Source of the DNA: Diplolepis rosae
Taxonomy: Eukaryota; Arthropoda; Insecta; Hymenoptera; Diplolepididae
Direction of reading: 5' to 3'
DNA length: 64,000 nucleotides
Assembly: GCA_030998225.1 (NCBI GenBank)
Contig: JAPYXD010000262.1
Coordinates: forward strand, 372,001-436,000
Under the pieces are notes generated by a model. That model saw only the letters and a program-made list of their open reading frames with translations. It did no database searches and was not told the DNA's origin. This document shows, piece by piece, positions 11,206 to 25,774 of the stretch. How positions within the stretch are numbered: position 1 is the first letter of the stretch; the number at the start of each line of letters is the position of its first letter. Made by a program: the position numbers and the translations under genes.

Positions 11206-11434
11206 TTTTCAATTGGTCTTCTATACAAAGATGTGACACAGTGCGATCGTATACAACGATGTGACGTCACCGTATCATCGGAAGCATTCGGCTGTTTCCG
11301 GAACGTTTTCGGAAAATTTAAAATTTACACTTTTCAAACGCTCATTAATAAATTATTATTAACTAAAAAATTCAGAAAAAAATTTTGTATGCAAAAGTGA
11401 CCCCCAAATTTCATTTTTTCATCACAAAAAAAAA

Positions 11435-11902
11435 ATGTGCAAATTCCCAATTGCAATTTATTGTGGAAATTCTAAACCTGGGAATGTAGACGAATTTTTA
11501 AACGATTTTGTTGAAGAATTGAATGAACTGCAAGCAAACGGTATTATAATTTCGGATCAACGTTTCAATGTGCGGACTCATTGCTTTATTTGTGATATGC
11601 CTGCTAGAGCATTTCTGAAATATACGAAGGGTCATACAGGTTTTTTTGCTCGCGAGAGATGTGAAATTAAAGGAGAGAATAAAAATAATGTTACTGAATA
11701 TCCACAGGCAAACTGTACAGAAAGAACTGACGAATCCTTTAGGAATCAAGTTTTAGACTTTATGCATTTATTCTGTGAAGGAGTAATATCGCTGATTGGT
11801 ATTCACCCAAGCATTCGAGTTTTCGAGAGAAGCAAGGAAGGCAACCTCGAAGAATCTAACCATGTAATAATCGTAAGTTTTAATGCAGATAAATTGATAT
11901 AA
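11435..11902 (+). pseudogene. CACTA-like transposase, central domain fragment
   Basis: The 155-residue frame reads PIAIYCGNSKPGNVDEFLND, then FNVRTHCFICDMPARAFLK and YTKGHTGFFARERCE, then RTDESFRNQ. This is the metal-binding middle part I know from insect CACTA-like proteins, where the sequence is normally GHTG-[YF]-x-[AS]-CERC; here the first cysteine is replaced by arginine (ARERC). The frame loses resemblance after RTDESF, where the family expects HH-x-G. The upstream catalytic part and downstream part are missing. The fragment at 2629-3500 could be its N-terminus. Confidence 0.6.
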
Positions 11903-12839
11903 GACACGAGATTCTGTTTGAAAATTATTTCCGCCTTTATTCTACGAAAATTTTAGGCCTGCTTGTGAAAAGAAAGTTAAGAAAGAAGAGTTTGTAATAA
12001 AAAAAAGTTTTGCGAAAACCATTTAGCAGAAGACTTTCCTACTTCAGAATTGCCAACATTGCAATCGAGATGACGCCGACCACGCCGACATTTTTTGAAC
12101 TTCTTCTAGCTCCTCGTTTCTCTGCATTTTTTAGTGGAATCGCGAAGTTATTGTACTTCTTTTAAAGTATTTATGTTCGTGTCTTTAAAACTAAGAAGAC
12201 GTTGGAAGTAAACAAAAATATTCATTTATTCTATCGGATTTTGGAGAAAGTAAGTGAACATATGCTTTTATATTTTTCAAATATAACCTCAATTTCATTT
12301 CACGCCAATGTACCCATGTTATAGACATTAAAAAATACTCGTTTTCAATATAAGTTTTCAATCTAAGTCAAGAAATTTATTTTGTCATGTATACAAAATA
12401 ATATTATTGTTTTAGAAAATAAACTTTAGAGCGAAGTAAAATATTTATTATATATATATATATATTTTTGTTTTTTTTTTGAAGCCGTGTCTAGATTCAT
12501 CGAAATTTGGTGAACGCAGAACAAATATTTTCTGTAAAGCTCAGGGAAAATAAAAATGGGCGACAAGGTTTACTGTAATTAGATGAACCTAAAAAAAATA
12601 TTTTCAGTGGGACTACATATTTCATTTTTTTTAGTTCATACAATACATTGCAAATAAAATTAAATGCACCAAAAATTTTTAAAAAAATTAAAATTAAAAA
12701 TTAAAAAATTCAGAAATATCATTATATTTTTATTATTCTTGTTTAAACTAGCAGAATTGATGTCGATCTTATATAATAATATAAAAACTATTTATATCAC
12801 ATAATTGAAAATTGGTTCTGTCTTCTTTTTTCTTTGCAG
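11903..12839. other. Non-coding, AT-rich; upstream intron or leader of DUF4806 gene
   Basis: No gene is seen. It ends with a good polypyrimidine tract and acceptor (TTTTCTTTGCAG) at 12839, so at least the right part is probably an intron of the following gene. A short TA repeat lies near 12450. Confidence 0.35.
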
Positions 12840-14927
<2,088 letters not shown>

Positions 14928-14934
14928 TGTGATA

Positions 14935-15240
14935 TATCCATATACTTACCATAATGTGTATCATGGTACATTAAAATAAATTATTTTTTACTTTAATTTC
15001 GACTTTTCATTGCGAAAATCAAAAAAAACCTGGCCACTGATAAAATGGCCACGAATCGATAATAAACCAGTGCCAAGCCTGGGACAGGCTCGGCGATCTA
15101 GCCTGGCAGACAAGCCAGGCTGTGACTCACTTTGGCGTTTCATGCGGTGCTTGGCCCAGGCTAGATAATCAGCCTAGGGCCTACTTTTGCCAGGCCTCGG
15201 CCCGCTTTGGCCCATGACAAAAGTTCCACACGGGATGCAG
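14935..15240. repeat. GC-rich island of inverted GCCTGG/CCAGGC words
   Basis: From about 15060 to 15235 at least eight AGCCTGG/CCAGGCT words in both orientations occur, then TTCCACACGGG. The same word set, beginning with CCCGTGTGGAA, is at 2421-2550. It is probably a structured miniature element family. The AT-rich left part is the 3' flank of the DUF4806 gene. Confidence 0.45.
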
Positions 15241-15309
15241 TAACTGAAAATACAATTATTGGAAAAATAGTGATCTTATTGTTATAGAATATTCAGTGAC
15301 AATAGAAAA

Positions 15310-15600
15310 TTGATTGTAAAAACTTACAAGAAAGCAGAACTTTATGAAAATAATTATTGCTTTCAGTAATATATGGTATTGATTATATGGTGTATAGTTA
15401 TTGATTGTAAAAACTTATAAGAAAGTAGAACTTTATGAAAATAATTATTGCTTTCAATAATATATGGTATTGATTATATGGTGTATAGTTATTGATTGTA
15501 AAAACTTATAAGAAAGTAGAAGTTTATGAAAATAATTATTGCTTTCAGTAATAATTATATGGTATTGATTATATGGTATTGATTATATGGTATAGTTATT
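15310..15600. repeat. 91-bp tandem repeat, about three copies
   Basis: TTGATTGTAAAAACTTA recurs at 15310, 15401 and 15492, giving a 91-bp period with few differences. The third unit is extended by an extra GATTATATGGTATT. It lies just before the Helitron and has no coding potential. Confidence 0.9.
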
Positions 15601-15820
15601 ATCGCAAAGAATTTTTAGTCATATTGAGTATTGTAATGATGATATATATTTATAGTTATATAGAATTGGATATATAGGAATGATTACGTTTAGTAATTCA
15701 AAATATTAATAAATTATTTTAATGATGCTAACTTAGATATTATTGAATTCTTCAATAATCACTACAAAACAATTAGACAATTAAAAATAATTCATTCAAT
15801 CATTTTGATTATTTATTAAA

Positions 15821-18255
15821 ATGCCACGAAGAAAAATAGAACGAACGCCTGAGGAAAAAGCAGAATATCAAAGAATACGACGAGAGAAAAATGCTGAAAA
15901 TCAAAGAAATTGGAGAAAAAGGAATATTGAAAAACAGCGTACCTTTCAAATTAAAAATGAATCGAACAATGATTTTTGAAAATTGCTTTTTGAAAAAAAA
16001 AACATCAAAAGTCAATCAATTTTTTCAACGTATACGAAGTTATAATAGTGCATATTCTTTTGCATCGTTTAATGCTAAATTGGTGCATTTCCGAGCAAGA
16101 CGACCAGTACCATATTGTTTCAAAATTCAAGGTCAAATTTATTATGAAATAAACACTGCCTTGCATCCTGGTCTTAACGAAAATCCAAGTTTTGGTCAAC
16201 TATTCATTATTGATGCTAATGAAGCCATAAATTATCGCGTAGATGGAAATAATGATCTCGATAAGGACATTTTGAAAATTCTTGAAAGCATAATGCGTAA
16301 TCATAATGTGTTTGCTCACTCATATCAAATGATGGGTGAAGAACTAGCAAATCAGCATCGAAAAGCTATCAGAAACAATGAAACTATACCAGAGTTACAA
16401 TTAGTATTTACATTAAAACCAGGAGTGGATCGAAATCGGTATAATATTCAACGAAGCAACGAAGTGGCTGCTGTTTTTTCTACTACTGGTGACGGTGAAA
16501 TTCCTGAATCCTATCTTATCATACGTGACATCAATACTAAACGTTTGCAATATATTAGTAGTATGAATCCTAATGTAGAGCCCATGATTTATCCATTATT
16601 TTATCCTTTCGGTAATCAAGGATGGCATCGTGATATAAAACGTTTAAATAGTGATAAACGTGTCAGCAGAACAGCATATGTTAAATTTCAAATTGCGGTA
16701 CGTGATAATCAATTCAATCCTTTTTTAATGGGTCAAAGATTATTTCAACAATGGTTGGTTGACAGCTATGTGAAGATTGAGAAAGATAGGTTAGAATATT
16801 TTAAATGTAATAAAAAAAAATTGAGAGCAGAATCGTATCAAGGATTAGTTGATTATATGCAGAATGTTGCAGATAAAAATAATACTCATGTCGGAAAAAT
16901 AGTGATACTTCCTTCAACCTTTATTGGATCGCCGCGTAACATGAAGCAGCATTATCAAGATGCCATGTCAATTGTTCGAAATCATGGAAAACCAGATATT
17001 TTTCTAACAATGACTTGTAATCCTAATTGGCGTGAAATCACAGAAAATTTACTTAACGGACAAACAGCAGCAGATAGACCAGACATTGTGTCTAGAGTCT
17101 TTAATTTGAAACTGCAATATTTGATGGACTTGATTGTTAGACAAAATTTTTTTTGGAGAATTACGCTCTTTTTTACATGTTATAGAATTTCATAAACGTG
17201 GCTTGCCTCATATTCACTTGTTAATAATTTTAAAAACTCATTCCAAAATATTGACTGCTGAAGGTATAGAGCGTTATATTTCAGCAGAGATTCCAGATGA
17301 AAAATTAAATCCTACTTTACATGAAATCGTTATGAAACATATGATTCATGGACCTTGTGGTGATTGGTGTTTGGTAAATGGAAAATGTTCAAAACATTAT
17401 CCCAAGGACTATCAAGAAAAAACAATAATAGATGAACATGAAGGAGTTTATTATCGTAGAAAAAACACGAGCATTACTTACGAACGTCCAGGTAACTATT
17501 TAGTAAATAATTGTTATGTTATTCCCCACTGTCCAACTTTATTACTTTTACTAAATTGCCATATCAATGTTGAAGTAGTCTCTTCCGTTAAAGCTGTCAG
17601 ATATTTGTACAAGTATATATATAAGGGCCATGATGCTTCAGCCATTGAAATTAGCGAAATAAACCATGATGAAATAAAAGACTTTATTGACAGTCGCTAT
17701 GTAGGGCCTGTTGAAGCTGTTTGGCGTATTCAAGGCAAACTTTTACAAAAGGAAAGTCATTCAATTCATCGCTTACCAGCTCATTTGCCAAATGAACAAA
17801 ATGTAACAATTAGTGATGAAATGAATGAAAGCGAAATACAATCTGTTTTAAACCAAACGACAATGTTATTAGATTATTTTGCATTGAATGCTCGAGATAG
17901 AAATGCTCAAAAATATTATTATACCGAAATTCCTTTACATTTCAAGTTTAAAAAAATGAAAATAAATGGAAAAATAATCTGTCAATGGCAATCTCGTGGA
18001 AATAATTTTAATATTATAGGTCGGATGTATTCAGTTAGTCCATCGCAAATTGAATTATTTCATCTACGACTATTGTTATTATCGGTGAAAGGGGCGATAA
18101 GTTTTGAGGATTTGAAAACTAAAAATTGGAGATGTAGAAACTATCTATCAAACTTTAAAGAAACTTGTATAGCGTTAGGTCTTATTGAAGATGATAATGA
18201 ATGGAAACGAGCAATGGAAGAAGGTGCATTATGGATGATGCCACGAAAACTTTGA
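15821..18255 (+). pseudogene. Helitron Rep portion
   Basis: The ATG at 15821 starts a basic leader (MPRRKIERTPEEKAEYQR). The frame shifts in an A run near 15990 and continues with ARRPVPYCFKIQGQIYYE. The Helitron-like N domain includes QWLVDSYVKIE, NPNVEPMIYPLFYPFG and IFLTMTCNPNWREI. A second shift at about 17145 in a T run leads to HKRGLPHIHLLI, the HUH metal site, and then to YLYKYIYKGHD, where the nicking tyrosines are expected. A TGA at 18253 ends this piece, but the same frame goes on into the helicase. The Rep would nick and join single-stranded ends in rolling-circle transposition; this copy cannot make it. Confidence 0.85.
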
Positions 18256-18330
18256 CGTTTATTTGTTCGAATTTTAATACATTGCCATCCACTTCACCCT
18301 GAGAAACTTTGGGAAGAATTTAAACATGCA

Positions 18331-19822
18331 ATGTCAGAAGATTATATGAAAAAAATTGGTCTGATTCAAGGTCAACATAAAGCGTACTCTGAAATAAATT
18401 CAATGTTGATTGGTGAGGGAAAGAATGTTTCCAACTTTCCAGGAATGCCTGAAATATCAAATAAAAATTTTGAAGAACAAGATGAAGTATCCTATGAGCG
18501 AGCTTTACAGTTAGGCGCAGTACAGTATGCTAAATTAAATGAAGAACAAAAAATAATTATTGATACAGTTCTCAATTCATTAGATTGTGTTGATAATTTT
18601 AAAACTACTTGTTTTTATATTGATGGACCAGGAGGATCTGGTAAAACTTTTGTTTATACAACATTATGTTATTTATTGAAAGGAAAGAAAAAACAAGTTT
18701 GTAGTATGGCTTTTACAGAAATAGCAGCAACTTTACTTCCAAACGGAAAAACTGTTCATAAAACATTCGGTCTACCTGTTCCTTTATATTCTGATTCTTC
18801 ATCAAATATAAAAGTTCAATCAAAAGAAGGTACATATCTTAAAAATATTGACGTTTTTATTTGGGACGAAGCACCTATGGCTCCACGTTATGCTTTCGAA
18901 ATAATGGATCGAACATTACGTGATATTACGCAAAAAGATTTACCCTTCGGTGGGAAAATTGTTATTTTAGGTGGGGATTTTAGACAATTTTTACCAATCA
19001 AACAAAAAGGTACTAGAAATTAAACCATCAATTTGTCAATCAAATTCAGTCAGTTATGGAAAAATTTTAAAATTTATTCTTTAACTCAAAATATGCGAGT
19101 TTTACCAAATGAAGTAGAATTTGCAAAATTCTTATTAGATTTAGGTGATGGTAATTTAAATGATGATGATGAAATTTGATGAAATTTCTAAATGCGCAAT
19201 ATTATCAGCAAGAAACGCCGATGTAGAAGAAATCAATAAAAGAGTTGTTGAATTGTTAGATGATAAAAATGAACGAATTTATACAAGTGTAGATAGCGTT
19301 GAGAATTGTGATAACGATAATATTAATGAAGTTATTCTTCCTGAATACTTGAATAGTCTGTCTCCTCCAAGTCTTCCTCCTCATGAATTACGTTTGAGAG
19401 TTAATTGTGTTATTATGCTTATCAGAAATCTTAGTATTAATGAAGGGTTGTGCAATGGCACAAGATTACTCATTCTAGAACTTTCAAACAACTTATTACG
19501 TTGTAAAATTTTAACAGGTGATAAAACTGAAGAAATAATATACTTCAATCGAATTACTCTTTATTGTGAAAACACATATCCATTTACTTTTAAGAGAAGA
19601 CAATTTCCAGTAAAATTAGCTTTTGCAATGACCATAAATAAATCACAAGGTCAAACATTCAAAACTATTGGAATAGATTTACGAAAAGATATTTTTAATC
19701 ATGGTCAATTATACGTTGCTTTTTCACGAGTTCGTTCTTGGAATGCTTTAAAAGTATATTTGGGTCATCAAAGAAATAGGAATAATGTAAAAAAATTTGT
19801 CTATAAAGAATTGTACGAATAA
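18331..19822 (+). pseudogene. Helitron Pif1-like helicase portion
   Basis: Walker A is IDGPGGSGKTF, Walker B is VFIWDEAPMAP, and GGKIVILGGDFRQFLPI follows. A TAA at 19021 and a TGA at 19177 break the frame. About 60-100 expected residues between motifs III and IV appear deleted near 19160-19180, where the frame also changes. The C-terminal half has NEGLCNGTRL, FAMTINKSQGQTF and LYVAFSRVRS, the last helicase motifs. The helicase would unwind the transposing strand. Confidence 0.87.
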
Positions 19823-21155
19823 AATATGTTAATCATGAATTAATCAAAATTATGAAAATTATGTTACATAGATAAAAAAAAAGGAAAAAAATGCACATCA
19901 TAAATATCAATACACAATATATAGTTTAAAAAATCTTACCGAAGTAACAGTAATTTATTTTTCTTGAATTAATTCAGAGTCCAAACAACAATCGCATGCG
20001 TTACACTAAGCGATAATAATCAAAATATTACCTTTCACCTTCATGACCAAATTTGGGCAATCAAAAAATCAAAGCTAATTTTGGTTTGATGACACATTAA
20101 TTCAAGAAATATATTTTTCCATTAATTGACACATCCCTTATAAGGACGTTTACATAAGGGATTTTATATTTATATTTATTGCATTTAACTGAAATGCACC
20201 AACGTCACACTGCCATTAGTTGATGAAAGAATATATATTCAAGACGATAATCACAAAAAAAATCATGGGAACCATAATGAGCAATCAACATAACAGTCGG
20301 AAACAGTCTCTGTAAAAATAGCCATTGATGTTACATTTTACTATCTACATACTTACATAATACTTAAAATCTTGATATGAATTTTATGAAAAAATATAAA
20401 ACTTAATATGATTTTTTAATACTTTATTAGTATGTATCTGAATAGTTGTAACATATAAACCGTTATCACCGGGAGAAAAAGCAAGGTTAATTGATAAACC
20501 CGGTATAAATACGAAAGAGAGCACTCGCGAATACAAGAAAGAGAGGCGAAGTGGTCTCGGCGTGGGTGACAGACGCCATAAAAGCGTGACAGTCAACAAT
20601 GTTAATTAACTCGGAATTCCGAGCCACTTGCCAAAAGAAAGAGTAAAGAATACTAAGCTTACGCTACCTGTATAATGTCGTCCAAAACCGGGTCGTATCT
20701 TAGGATAAATTCTCCTTCCTTCTCCTGATCGAATTTCTAATAGCGTCCTCGAGAGGTTAGATTTGGAAAAAAAAATTTGTGGCAGCTGGTGGCTATACGA
20801 GTCGCAGAACGAGAGTGACGAAGGAAGTCGTGACGCCACCAAAGTTCCCGACCTGCCCCACGAATTAATCGCGTGACCCAATCGCGGATCCGGAAGCTGG
20901 TCACATGTCTAATTTCTGCTAGGCAACTAGGCAACTAGGCAACCCATGCCTAGTGCGGTTCTCTCTTTTACGGCGAACAGCGCGTGTAGTACGTTGGCAT
21001 TATGGTAATTAGTGTCCAGTAATGTCATACAACATAAATTTAGTATCTCAAATGCCTAAAGTACTAAATATCAAGTCCTGGGGTCTATGTGCCCCAAGAT
21101 ACGTCTTCCGGGTCACGTGGTAGCCGCTGGTCGTTCTGCGCGTCGCTCTCTAACG
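19823..21155. other. Intergenic; possible LTR-like block on the minus or plus strand at 20450-20900
   Basis: 19823-20440 is AT-rich with nothing seen. From about 20450 composition rises and a TATA-like GGTATAAATACG occurs at 20503, reminiscent of a solo LTR, but no matched termini or duplication were found. A short direct repeat CTAGGCAA occurs three to four times at 20918-20944. A hairpin-forming CTGGGGTC...GTGCCCCAAG lies at 21076-21095. Confidence 0.3.
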
Positions 21156-21430
21156 ACACAGGTCTGTAAATAATGGGTTTGTATTTGTTGTTGGAAAACG
21201 AAAAATCATTTCCGGGGTAATTTTTGACGTAGAATCCGAATCCGAAATCAGAATCAGCCTATCACGTCAGGATTTTAAGATAACTAAGGTTATGTGCTCG
21301 AAAAATGAGGTTTTTCGCTACTTTTGAGGTTATGTACAGGGCGCAAGAATTTTTTTTTGGTTTTTTTCTCAAATTTCATCATTTAGCACTACTCTTTCCC
21401 TTCAAAATGAGCTATTGAACAGTCACGAGC
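21156..21430 (+). repeat. 275-bp interspersed repeat, copy 1
   Basis: From ACACAGGTCTG to AGTCACGAGC the sequence reappears reverse-complemented at 41012-41282, at roughly 90% identity by eye. It has words such as CCGAATCCGAAATCAG and a ribbon of AACCTC/GAGGTT. No coding capacity is seen; it is a MITE- or SINE-like element. Confidence 0.85.
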
Positions 21431-21439
21431 AATAAGTGG

Positions 21440-22016
21440 CCATTTCGGTAATTAAAAATCTTTGAATTCCTCTCTTTTTTTAAAATTAAGGTATGATGTT
21501 TGTAAGACTTTATATCATCAACTAAAAATTGGTTTTATTCTCTTCTTATGTAGTCGTAGAAACCAAGTGTTATGTCCATTTTATGAAGATTTAATCAAGT
21601 TTAAGGTCAGAGATTAATATTGTAGATAGGTGTTACCAGTACTTTTGAATTATTTGAAATCTCTGAACTTCTCTCTTTTTTAAATTATCTCAAGATGTTT
21701 GTGAGACTTTATATCATTAATTGCAAATTCGTTATATTTCCTTTTTCTATAGTCGTAGAAACCAAGTGTTATGTCCATTTTATGAAAATGTAAAAAGGCT
21801 TAAGGCCAGATATTAATATTGTGGATAGGTGTTAATTTAACCTGTTTACAATATTAATCTCTGGCCTCAAATCTTATTACATCTTCATAAAATGGACATT
21901 ACACTTAGTTTCTACGACTACAGAAAAAAGAAATATAACGAATTTGCAGTTAAAGATATAGTCTCACAAACATCTTGAGATAATTTAAAAAAAAGAGAGA
22001 AGTTCAAAGATTTTTA
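21440..22016. repeat. Three-copy repeat forming a ~170-bp hairpin
   Basis: A unit with AGTCGTAGAAACCAAGTGTT and TGTCCATTTTATGAA appears twice in the same direction (about 21460-21640 and 21660-21840) and once reversed (about 21845-22012). The second and third units form a long hairpin with a very short loop around AACCTGTT at 21841. Confidence 0.85.
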
Positions 22017-22571
22017 TGTGCCTCCGGCGCGGAAACTCGTTTTTCCGTTACAGCTGAGAGTAACGGAATGTTGTGTATTCCGTTGCAGAGGAATATAATG
22101 TAAAAGTTGAACTGCGCATGCGCATATATAGTCTTACAGCGGAGCAGAATCTTCTCCTTATTCTTCTTCTTCGTACAGCGTTAGCACCGTACTGACAAAG
22201 CCTTGTACATTTGAACTGCGCATGCTCTATTACAACAAGCTACTACTACACAAGATTGATAAAATCAAAATGGCTGGGACTAGTCGCGAAATATTAAGTG
22301 TAATGGCTAGCGCCGCAAACAACTACAATACTATATTAGATTCGAGTGTACGCATAAAAACTCGTAGACGCACCGAAGTCACATAAAATAGAATACGTGC
22401 CAATGCGCGCAATTCGGGAAATTACGAGACTCGCGACAATACTCGCAGAACTGATCGCGCCTCGGTTTCGTCTCGGCTACACCTCGACTACGCCTTGGCT
22501 TCGATCTCCTGCGAGCATTGTCACTCGTCGCGCAATAACCCTCATTGTGCGCCTAGGCACGTAATATACTA
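22017..22571 (+). repeat. Paired miniature elements, copy 1
   Basis: Module one (22017-22383) has ~28-bp terminal inverted repeats (TGTGCCTCCGGCGC... and ...GCACCGAAGTCACA). Module two (22386-22571) has ends TAGAATACGTGCC and GGCACGTAATATACTA. The same two modules stand side by side at 62600-63244, so they travel together as one composite. Module one includes GCGCATGCGC words. Confidence 0.8.
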
Positions 22572-22613
22572 TAAATATACCTAAAAGGCCACTTATGCTT
22601 CTACCAAACATAT

Positions 22614-22777
22614 GATTCAATATTTAAAAAATTTGAAATCTTTTTGTGGAAAAAAGATGCTTTCGACTGCGCTGGGATACGAACCGAGGTTTCGTATCCT
22701 AGAGCTCGTATCGCAGCGCAGTCAAAAGCGTTTTTTTCCACAAAAAGATTTCAAATTCTTTAAATATTTGAAATTAC
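22614..22777. repeat. Palindromic MITE, copy 1
   Basis: The arms are TATTTAAAAAATTTGAAATC and its near complement, followed inward by TTTTTGTGGAAAAAA and GCTTTCGACTGCGCTGGG. The centre carries GGATACGAACC and its partner. A diverged second copy is at 39718-39862. Confidence 0.8.
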
Positions 22778-22944
22778 ATGCATTAATTTGTGATACAAGA
22801 GTTAGAAATTGTCTACGAGGACACCTGTCGACAACGTATCCTATCTGATATGCGACTAGCGATTCTCCGATAATGTAGGCAGTGACAAAATTTCAAACTC
22901 AACTAACTATTTAATTTAATGTAATTCAATATTTGTAGGCATTT

Positions 22945-25430
22945 TTCCCTATGGAACTTCAAGGAACTTACGTGGAAGATTTAAATCATATTAAAGAGGC
23001 CGTTAATTTATTGTCAGAGGACTTAGATGAAATTGAAAACATCAATGTAGTGGAACATGAGGTATTTATGAAAAAGTAAAATGTTCAGTCTTTTTTCTCA
23101 ACATAAGAAAGTTTACTTAGATTATGAAGCTTTTGACAATTACTGGAGGAAATATAAAGAAAATCATATGTTATTGACAAAAACATAATTCATTATTCAA
23201 CAACTCACTCTTTCAGAGTGAAGATGAAGATGATTATTTCGAGGATGCTCTAGACGACGATGATTTCTACATCACTGAAGACACGGATGCGATGCAGAAT
23301 GCAAACAAATCCTATCGGCAGTCTTTTGCTACTCTAGAAGAAATGATAAACAGTGAGAATTTCAAGGAGCCCATAATCATTCCCGTTGAAAAAAGTGTAG
23401 GCGAAATCATTATTATGATATTAAAGTATGCTCTAGTACATGCTTTATCCTTGACTGAGATTACTGACTTGTTCTTTCTCGTAAATAGTATTTTCACATC
23501 CCACGTATTGCCGAACACCAGATATTTAATTGATAAACTTTTTTATCCCAAAATCTGTACAGAACTTCATGCGACTTGTACAAAATGCGGTGCATACATT
23601 GGTTAATTCACGCGTAAAGATTGTTCTTTGGACTGTGAAGCGTGTACTACTAAAATCGATGTTAAAGATTATATGTATCAAGACTTTTTTTGTTATGTTA
23701 GATGTTGCTTCCCCGATCTTAAAACTCATCGAATCAAATTACGAATACTATAATTACATTGTCAATGAAAGAGTTCACGAAAAAGGTTGTGTCCAAGATA
23801 TTCATGACGGGAAGCTGTATAGAAAATTTGTAAAAAGTTTAAGTGATGCTGACAAACATCGGTATGCTAGTGTTACTTTTAATACCGATGGTGCTCCGTT
23901 ATTTAAAAGTTCCAATCACTCTATATGGCCCATATATTTGATGGTTAACGAGTTACCTTACTATGTTAGAACCAAAGAGCTAATTTTAGTGGGTCTTTGG
24001 TTTGGAAAAAAGAAGCCGAATATGAATGTTTTTTTCGGTCCATTTGTGGAGAAAATAAACAGTCTTTCAACAAAAGGTGTTGAATGCATGATAAATGGAA
24101 CAAAAATTTTAATTAAAATTTTTGCATTGGTATGCTGTGTGGATTCAGTAGCGCTTGTTCCAGTTAATGGATTCGTTCAATTTAATGGTTCGTATGGCTG
24201 TAATCAATGTCTACATCCAGGCGAGTTCGTTAAAAGCAATCCAAAGAATAAACGTTCTGGGAATATCAAATATCCTTTACTAAATACCGTGCCAAAGGAA
24301 AGGAACGTTAAAGACACTTTAAAACACATGGAGGAAGCATCCACCTCTAAAAAACCTGTTTTTGGGGTAAAAGGTCTACCCATTTAATAAATTTATTTTA
24401 TTTTGACATTATTTTCGGTGTACTTGCAGATAGCATGCACTGCTTTACTCGTGTGAGTAAACAATTTGTTACAACTTGGTTTGGCAATGCGAAAAAATCT
24501 GGTTTGTTATCTAAACAAATCATTCCAGAAGTCGATAGACTTTTAAGTGGTTTGAAAGCGCCTCATCAAATAGTACAATTAACACGTTCGTTCTCTAATA
24601 AAGAATTTTGGAAAGCGCGTGAATGGGAGAATTGGACCCTATTTTACAGTTTACCTATTCTAATGAACATTTTACCAAAAAAATTTCTCCAACACTGGGC
24701 TCTATTTGTTGAAGGTACCTATTTGTTACTAGAAGATAATCTACAGGTTCGTGAAATATATTGGGCTGATCAATTGTTACACGAGTTCGTCGCTCAAAGT
24801 GAATTACTTTATTCAAAAGTATCAATGACCTTCAACGTTCATTTACTCTTGCATATGGCAAAAAGTGTTTACGATTGGGGACCACTCTGGGCTCACAATG
24901 CATATGCATTTGAATCCGGAAATTGACAATTATTAAAGGTCATCCATGCCGCAAAGGGCGTTCACCATCAAATATGTCGGCAAATCAGCTATAGCGTGCT
25001 AAGTTTAAAAGACCGTATATACCCTTACTGCTCATATGATGTGAAAAATTATCACATTAACATTGGTGTGACAATGGTTCAAAAAACTTTGCAGATTTCA
25101 ACAATTAGATATTTTGGTTCTGGATTAAATGTGAATAAGTTCTGGGCACAAAAATTAAACCTTTCCGGAAAAGCGCTTTCATATCATAAAATTATGAAAA
25201 ATCGTTGCTTGAATATGGCATCCTTTAAACATAACAAAAGGCCGAATAATGCCTTTGTACAGTTAATTAACCGTTCGTATGTTCAATTAATTTGCTTTAT
25301 TGCCGATTTATTTACTCAGAAAGAATACACAATTGTCAAGAAAATTTTCACTGTGAATTCATTCAATAATAACTGTTGCAGTGTATTGCAGAAAGTTCTG
25401 GAAGTAAATGATGAATCTGTTGTCTATTGA
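22945..25430 (+). pseudogene. CACTA-like transposase, nearly complete, decayed
   Basis: Exon-like pieces in order: 22952-23061 (acidic leader, donor GAG|GTATTT), 23217-24375, and 24430-25430. The second holds a TKCGAYIG zinc-ribbon start, broken by TAA at 23605 and by a one-base slip in a T run near 23690, then VTFNTDGAPLFKSSNHSIWP, LVGLWFGKKKPNMN and a NQCLHPGEF knuckle. After a short intron the third begins SMHCFTRVSKQFVTTWF and includes LTRSFSNKEFWKAREWENW and HLLLHMAKSVYDWGPL...FESGN, where TGA (24924) falls. This is the catalytic region of the insect CACTA-like family. TIRs were not found. Two fragments of related copies lie at 2.6-3.5 and 11.4-11.9 kb. Confidence 0.7.
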
Positions 25431-25770
25431 AATATAATAATAATAAGTATTGAAAAAGTGTGTGTGCATGTTGTAAATAATGGCACTGAGTATTTGTGTC
25501 TGGTACCTAATTTATACTCTTATTAGAAAAATATAGTCGATTCATTATATTTAATTAAATACACTCTTACAGAATCAGTAAACTAAAGTTAACCATAAAA
25601 TATTGTACTATTCATTTTCCTCTTACATTTTTACGTCACTTCTTTACGGAATGCCCATTCCACTTTGTAATAAATTATTACATTATATAATAGTTCTTTT
25701 ACTGATGGGCATTTCTTAATTACAATATCCAGTAGGCGATTAAATATCAATTATTAAGGCTTCTTAAAGA
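25431..25770. other. AT-rich flank, nothing seen
   Basis: GATGGGCAT/ATGCCCATT words at 25650 and 25705 are inverted and enclose an AT-rich loop, a possible small hairpin; otherwise nothing. Confidence 0.3.
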
Positions 25771-25774
25771 AAAA

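Larger units (their letters stand above)
15821..19822 (+). mobile_element. Helitron, decayed, Rep-helicase
   Basis: The single RepHel polyprotein typical of animal Helitrons is readable across 4 kb: basic leader, Helitron-like N domain, HUH Rep, and Pif1-like helicase. At least two frameshifts, two or more in-frame stops and one internal deletion are present. Helitrons have no target duplication and end in TC and CTRR with a 3' hairpin; I could not fix either end. The 91-bp tandem repeat lies upstream. Confidence 0.85.

Noticed and set aside
15310..15600. Possible CRISPR-like array
   Set aside because: Units are contiguous 91-bp repeats without unique spacers, in eukaryotic DNA.
20384..20934. 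Minus-strand frames near 20.4-20.9 kb as genes
   Set aside because: No domain, no start context, overlapping frames; a solo LTR is as likely and also unproven.
22660..22740. tRNA-like GGTTCGTATCC (B-box-like) word in the palindromic MITE
   Set aside because: No cloverleaf, A box or anticodon arm; the second copy does not keep the word.
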